Assembly (NCBI GenBank): GCA_036504445.1
Contig: DASXVE010000023.1
Location: 1 to 64,000, forward strand
DNA length: 64,000 nucleotides
DNA from: Candidatus Aquicultor sp.
GTDB lineage: Bacteria > Actinomycetota > Aquicultoria > Aquicultorales > Aquicultoraceae
Reading direction: 5' to 3'
Positions 61,739-64,000 of this stretch are shown here, in pieces. Each line of letters starts with the position of its first letter. The stretch's first letter is position 1. A program made the translations under genes and the position numbers. The notes below the pieces were generated by a model. The model made no database searches. It saw only the letters and a list, made by a program, of their open reading frames with translations, and was not told the DNA's origin.

Positions 61739-62470
61739 ATGAGCACGGTAATAGAGCTGCATAGCCTTAGAAAAGTATATAGGACGGGTGAAGAAGACAC
61801 AGTCGCCCTTAAAGGCATCGATCTGACAATCGACAGAGGCGAATTTGTCGCGATTATGGGCCCATCCGGCTCAGGAAAATCGACGTTGATGCATATTTTG
61901 GGGCTGTTAGATACGCCGACCTATGGAATATATATTCTCGACGGCCAGGATGTCAGCGGGCTTAGGTCGCAGCAACAAGCCGTGATCCGCAACCAAGAGA
62001 TCGGGTTCGTGTTTCAACAGTTCAATTTACTTGCCCGGACAACGGTGCTCGACAATGTCCTGTTGCCGACCATATACGGGAGGCTGCCTAATGCCAGGAC
62101 GAGGGCAATAGAGGTAATCGATGAGGTGGGGCTTAGCGATCGCATCAGCTACAAGAGCAATCAATTATCGGGCGGGCAGATACAAAGAGTAGCGATTGCG
62201 CGCGCCCTTATTATGAATCCATCTATCATACTTGCCGATGAGCCCACGGGAAACCTGGACACTAAAACGTCAAAAGAGATTATGCAGCTGTTTCGCGATA
62301 TTAACGAGAACGGTGCGACGGTTATTCTCATCACTCATGAACGCGATGTCGCACGGTATGCCGATCGTACCATCAGGCTCAGAGATGGCGAAATCGTATC
62401 GTCAACGTATGCGGGGCAGATTAAGCGCTATATCGACAGATTATTATGTGAGCGAGGTCGGGCGGCATGA
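61739..62470 (+). CDS. ABC transporter ATPase, MacB/LolD type
   Basis: 243 residues: Walker A MGPSGSGKSTLMHILG, Q-loop FVFQQFNLLART, signature NQLSGGQIQRVAIARAL, Walker B IILADEPTGNLD and H-loop LITHERDVA. It powers the permease encoded next, a MacB-type unit thought to push substrates outward by mechanical coupling. AGAGGTTGAA precedes ATG 61739. Confidence 0.95.
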   Translation: MSTVIELHSLRKVYRTGEEDTVALKGIDLTIDRGEFVAIMGPSGSGKSTLMHILGLLDTPTYGIYILDGQDVSGLRSQQQAVIRNQEIGFVFQQFNLLARTTVLDNVLLPTIYGRLPNARTRAIEVIDEVGLSDRISYKSNQLSGGQIQRVAIARALIMNPSIILADEPTGNLDTKTSKEIMQLFRDINENGATVILITHERDVARYADRTIRLRDGEIVSSTYAGQIKRYIDRLLCERGRAA

Positions 62471-63720
62471 AACTTGTAACGATAATCAGGCAATCCTTAA
62501 AGGCGATTTTCGCTAATAAAGGCAGAAGCTTTCTTACTATTCTTGGGATTATCATCGGGATTGGTTCCGTCATTGCGCTTATATCGCTCGGCACAGGGGT
62601 AAGAGCTAGTATTTCGGATCGGATATCAACACTCGGTGCCACCAATATTATTGTTTTACCCGGCTCCGGATTTAGGGGCGGCTCATCCAGCTCTAGCGGT
62701 AATCAGGGAAGAGGTCCGCAGGGCGGCTTAGGGGAGACCGCCTCGACGCTAACACTGCAAGATTTAAGATCGCTTTCGGATACAGCTAAACACCCTAAGA
62801 TTAGACGCCTTACCGGTCAGATTTCCGGCTCTACTGTGCTTACGACTACAGCAGGCGGTCAGCGTTTTACCGCGCTGGGCACCTCGGATTCCTATTTCGG
62901 AATCGAGAATTTAAGCATTCAAGATGGTAGATTGTACAATGCGCACGACATAAATACTAAAGCGAAAGCGGTTGTCTTGGGCAATCAACTCGCAAAGGAC
63001 GTTTACGGTAATAAAAATCCCGTTGGCGAGACGCTTACCGTTGAGAACACATCGTATAATGTTATTGGTGTGCTGAAGAAAGCCAACGAAAGCGGCTTCA
63101 GCAACCCAAATAACCAGGCGTTTATTCCATATACAGCGGCACAGCAAACCTTTAATACGGATAATTTCAGCTCGATTATCGTGCAGGCCAAGACCGAGGG
63201 CGACGTCAATAAAGCGAAAGACGATATTACAAAGACGCTTCTTGCAAATCACAAGATAACCAATTCGAAACTGGCCGATTTTAACGTCAACAGCTCGGCC
63301 GACCTGCTATCGACGGTCAACCAGATAACGGGTATTCTCACATCGCTTCTTGCCGGTATCGCCGCTATCTCGCTGGTGGTCGGCGGCATCGGCATTATGA
63401 ACATCATGCTGGTATCGGTTACCGAAAGAACTCGTGAAATCGGCTTGCGAAAAGCCGTAGGGGCAAAGACCAGCGATATTCTCGGCCAGTTCATAGCGGA
63501 AGCGCTTTTACTAACGGTGTTCGGCGGCCTTATCGGTATCGGTTTGGGCGTTCTTGTCGGTAGGCTTATAGCGCCGAGCATAGGATTTACCCCTATCGTC
63601 ACGACGAGCGCTATCCTGCTGGCTGTCGGTGTATCGAGCGCCGTCGGCCTGATCTTCGGTATCTATCCGGCGGCGAGAGCTGCGTTGCTTAATCCGATCG
63701 ATGCTCTACGATACGAGTAA
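62467..63720 (+). CDS. ABC transporter permease, MacB/FtsX type
   Basis: 417 residues: N-terminal helix (about 20-42, FLTILGIIIGIGSVIALISL), a large extracytoplasmic MacB_PCD domain with Gly/Ser-rich insert (about 70-90), and three C-terminal helices of the FtsX domain (GGIGIMNIMLVSVTERTREI, ERTREIGLRKAVGA, FGIYPAARAALLNPIDALR). It overlaps the ATPase gene by 4 bases (ATGA). Antimicrobial-peptide or lipoprotein export is typical of this type; the substrate here is unknown. Confidence 0.95.
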   Translation: MKLVTIIRQSLKAIFANKGRSFLTILGIIIGIGSVIALISLGTGVRASISDRISTLGATNIIVLPGSGFRGGSSSSSGNQGRGPQGGLGETASTLTLQDLRSLSDTAKHPKIRRLTGQISGSTVLTTTAGGQRFTALGTSDSYFGIENLSIQDGRLYNAHDINTKAKAVVLGNQLAKDVYGNKNPVGETLTVENTSYNVIGVLKKANESGFSNPNNQAFIPYTAAQQTFNTDNFSSIIVQAKTEGDVNKAKDDITKTLLANHKITNSKLADFNVNSSADLLSTVNQITGILTSLLAGIAAISLVVGGIGIMNIMLVSVTERTREIGLRKAVGAKTSDILGQFIAEALLLTVFGGLIGIGLGVLVGRLIAPSIGFTPIVTTSAILLAVGVSSAVGLIFGIYPAARAALLNPIDALRYE

Positions 63721-63785
63721 TCGCAAAAGGCGGCTCAGGGCGCCCGGCGTGTCGGAAGCAGATATTATACCGGGGAGTTAAACGA

Positions 63786-64000
63786 TTGCTTTTTCCGACG
63801 GAAACCCTCCTTGAATCCAACATAATAACCATAATTTTCGCCACAGTGCTCGCTATCGTTATATCGTATTTTGTGCTGCGACGTCGCAACGTACTCTACG
63901 AAGTAGCCATCGATGAGATTATCGAGCGCAAGCGCTCTGAAGAAGCGCTACAAGAATCGGAAGAGAGATACCGCACGATGTTTGAGACCATGGCGCAGGG
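63786..64000 (+). CDS. membrane-bound PAS sensor protein, N-terminal part
   Basis: An open frame from TTG 63786 (GGGAG upstream) to the window edge encodes a transmembrane helix (NIITIIFATVLAIVISYFVL), a linker helix (IDEIIERKRSEEALQESEER) and the start of a PAS domain (YRTMFETMAQG). Such an arrangement opens histidine kinases or diguanylate cyclases; the output domain is outside the window. Confidence 0.75.
   Translation, partial: MLFPTETLLESNIITIIFATVLAIVISYFVLRRRNVLYEVAIDEIIERKRSEEALQESEERYRTMFETMAQ

Overview
The window looks like the chromosome of an anaerobic Gram-positive-type bacterium of the deep actinobacterial/Firmicutes kind. Evidence: strong GGAGG ribosome-binding sites with many GTG and TTG starts, a T-box leader, GatCAB, NAD+-dependent DNA ligase, a class E-like sortase, a CPBP protease, and a secreted multihaem cytochrome c with Ig-like domains. 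I cannot name the lineage. The obvious marker, the rRNA operon, is itself abnormal.

Layout. The left edge (1-1336) holds the tail of an IS3-type transposase, a small membrane protein and an MscS channel. A structured ncRNA (1625-1832) precedes a complete rRNA-operon-like locus (1952-7346): boxA-like leader, 16S-like RNA, spacer, 23S-like RNA and terminator, with no 5S and no tRNA. This locus is the most remarkable object here. Its helices, central pseudoknot, processing stems and antitermination boxes are kept, many through compensatory base changes. Yet nearly every functional centre I could align is altered: 530 loop, 790 loop, A1492/A1493 region, h45 loop, anti-Shine-Dalgarno, peptidyl-transferase loop, P-loop, A-loop, H69 loop and sarcin-ricin loop. 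The neighbouring genes use GGAGG sites, so the cell should have another, ordinary 16S.

From 7571 to 21877 lie small envelope proteins, DUF5714 and DUF5658 proteins, a CoA-binding protein, a UPF0280/ApbE-like protein, a LysM-polysaccharide deacetylase, ligA, a CPBP protease, gatCAB, a GT2 glycosyltransferase and a slipin. From 22131 to 48924 most genes make amino acids. A NifV/Re-citrate-synthase-like operon with LeuCD-like subunits and an isocitrate-type dehydrogenase probably makes 2-oxoglutarate. It is followed by T-box-ilvD-ilvBN-ilvC, an aminotransferase-serA pair (serA apparently starting at AUU), then leuA-leuC-leuD-leuB-ilvE-cimA and a FAH-family gene. An ECF-like sigma gene and a haem-rich extracellular cytochrome interrupt this block.

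From about 48.98 to 59.2 kb an accessory region is punctuated by six copies of a repeat whose core resembles the T-arm/acceptor 3' end of a tRNA. Between copies sit one- to four-gene modules, all on the + strand: zinc-ribbon plus frameshifted RhuM; alcohol dehydrogenase plus cupin; OLD nuclease plus HEPN-like protein; RHH/PIN toxin-antitoxin; and a membrane-protein/hydrolase set containing a flavodoxin-hydrolase fusion. This looks like a cassette array or serial integration zone. The right end returns to ordinary genes: a TipA-like MerR regulator with a 19-bp-spacer promoter, an HtrA protease, a MacB-type ABC exporter and the start of a PAS sensor protein.
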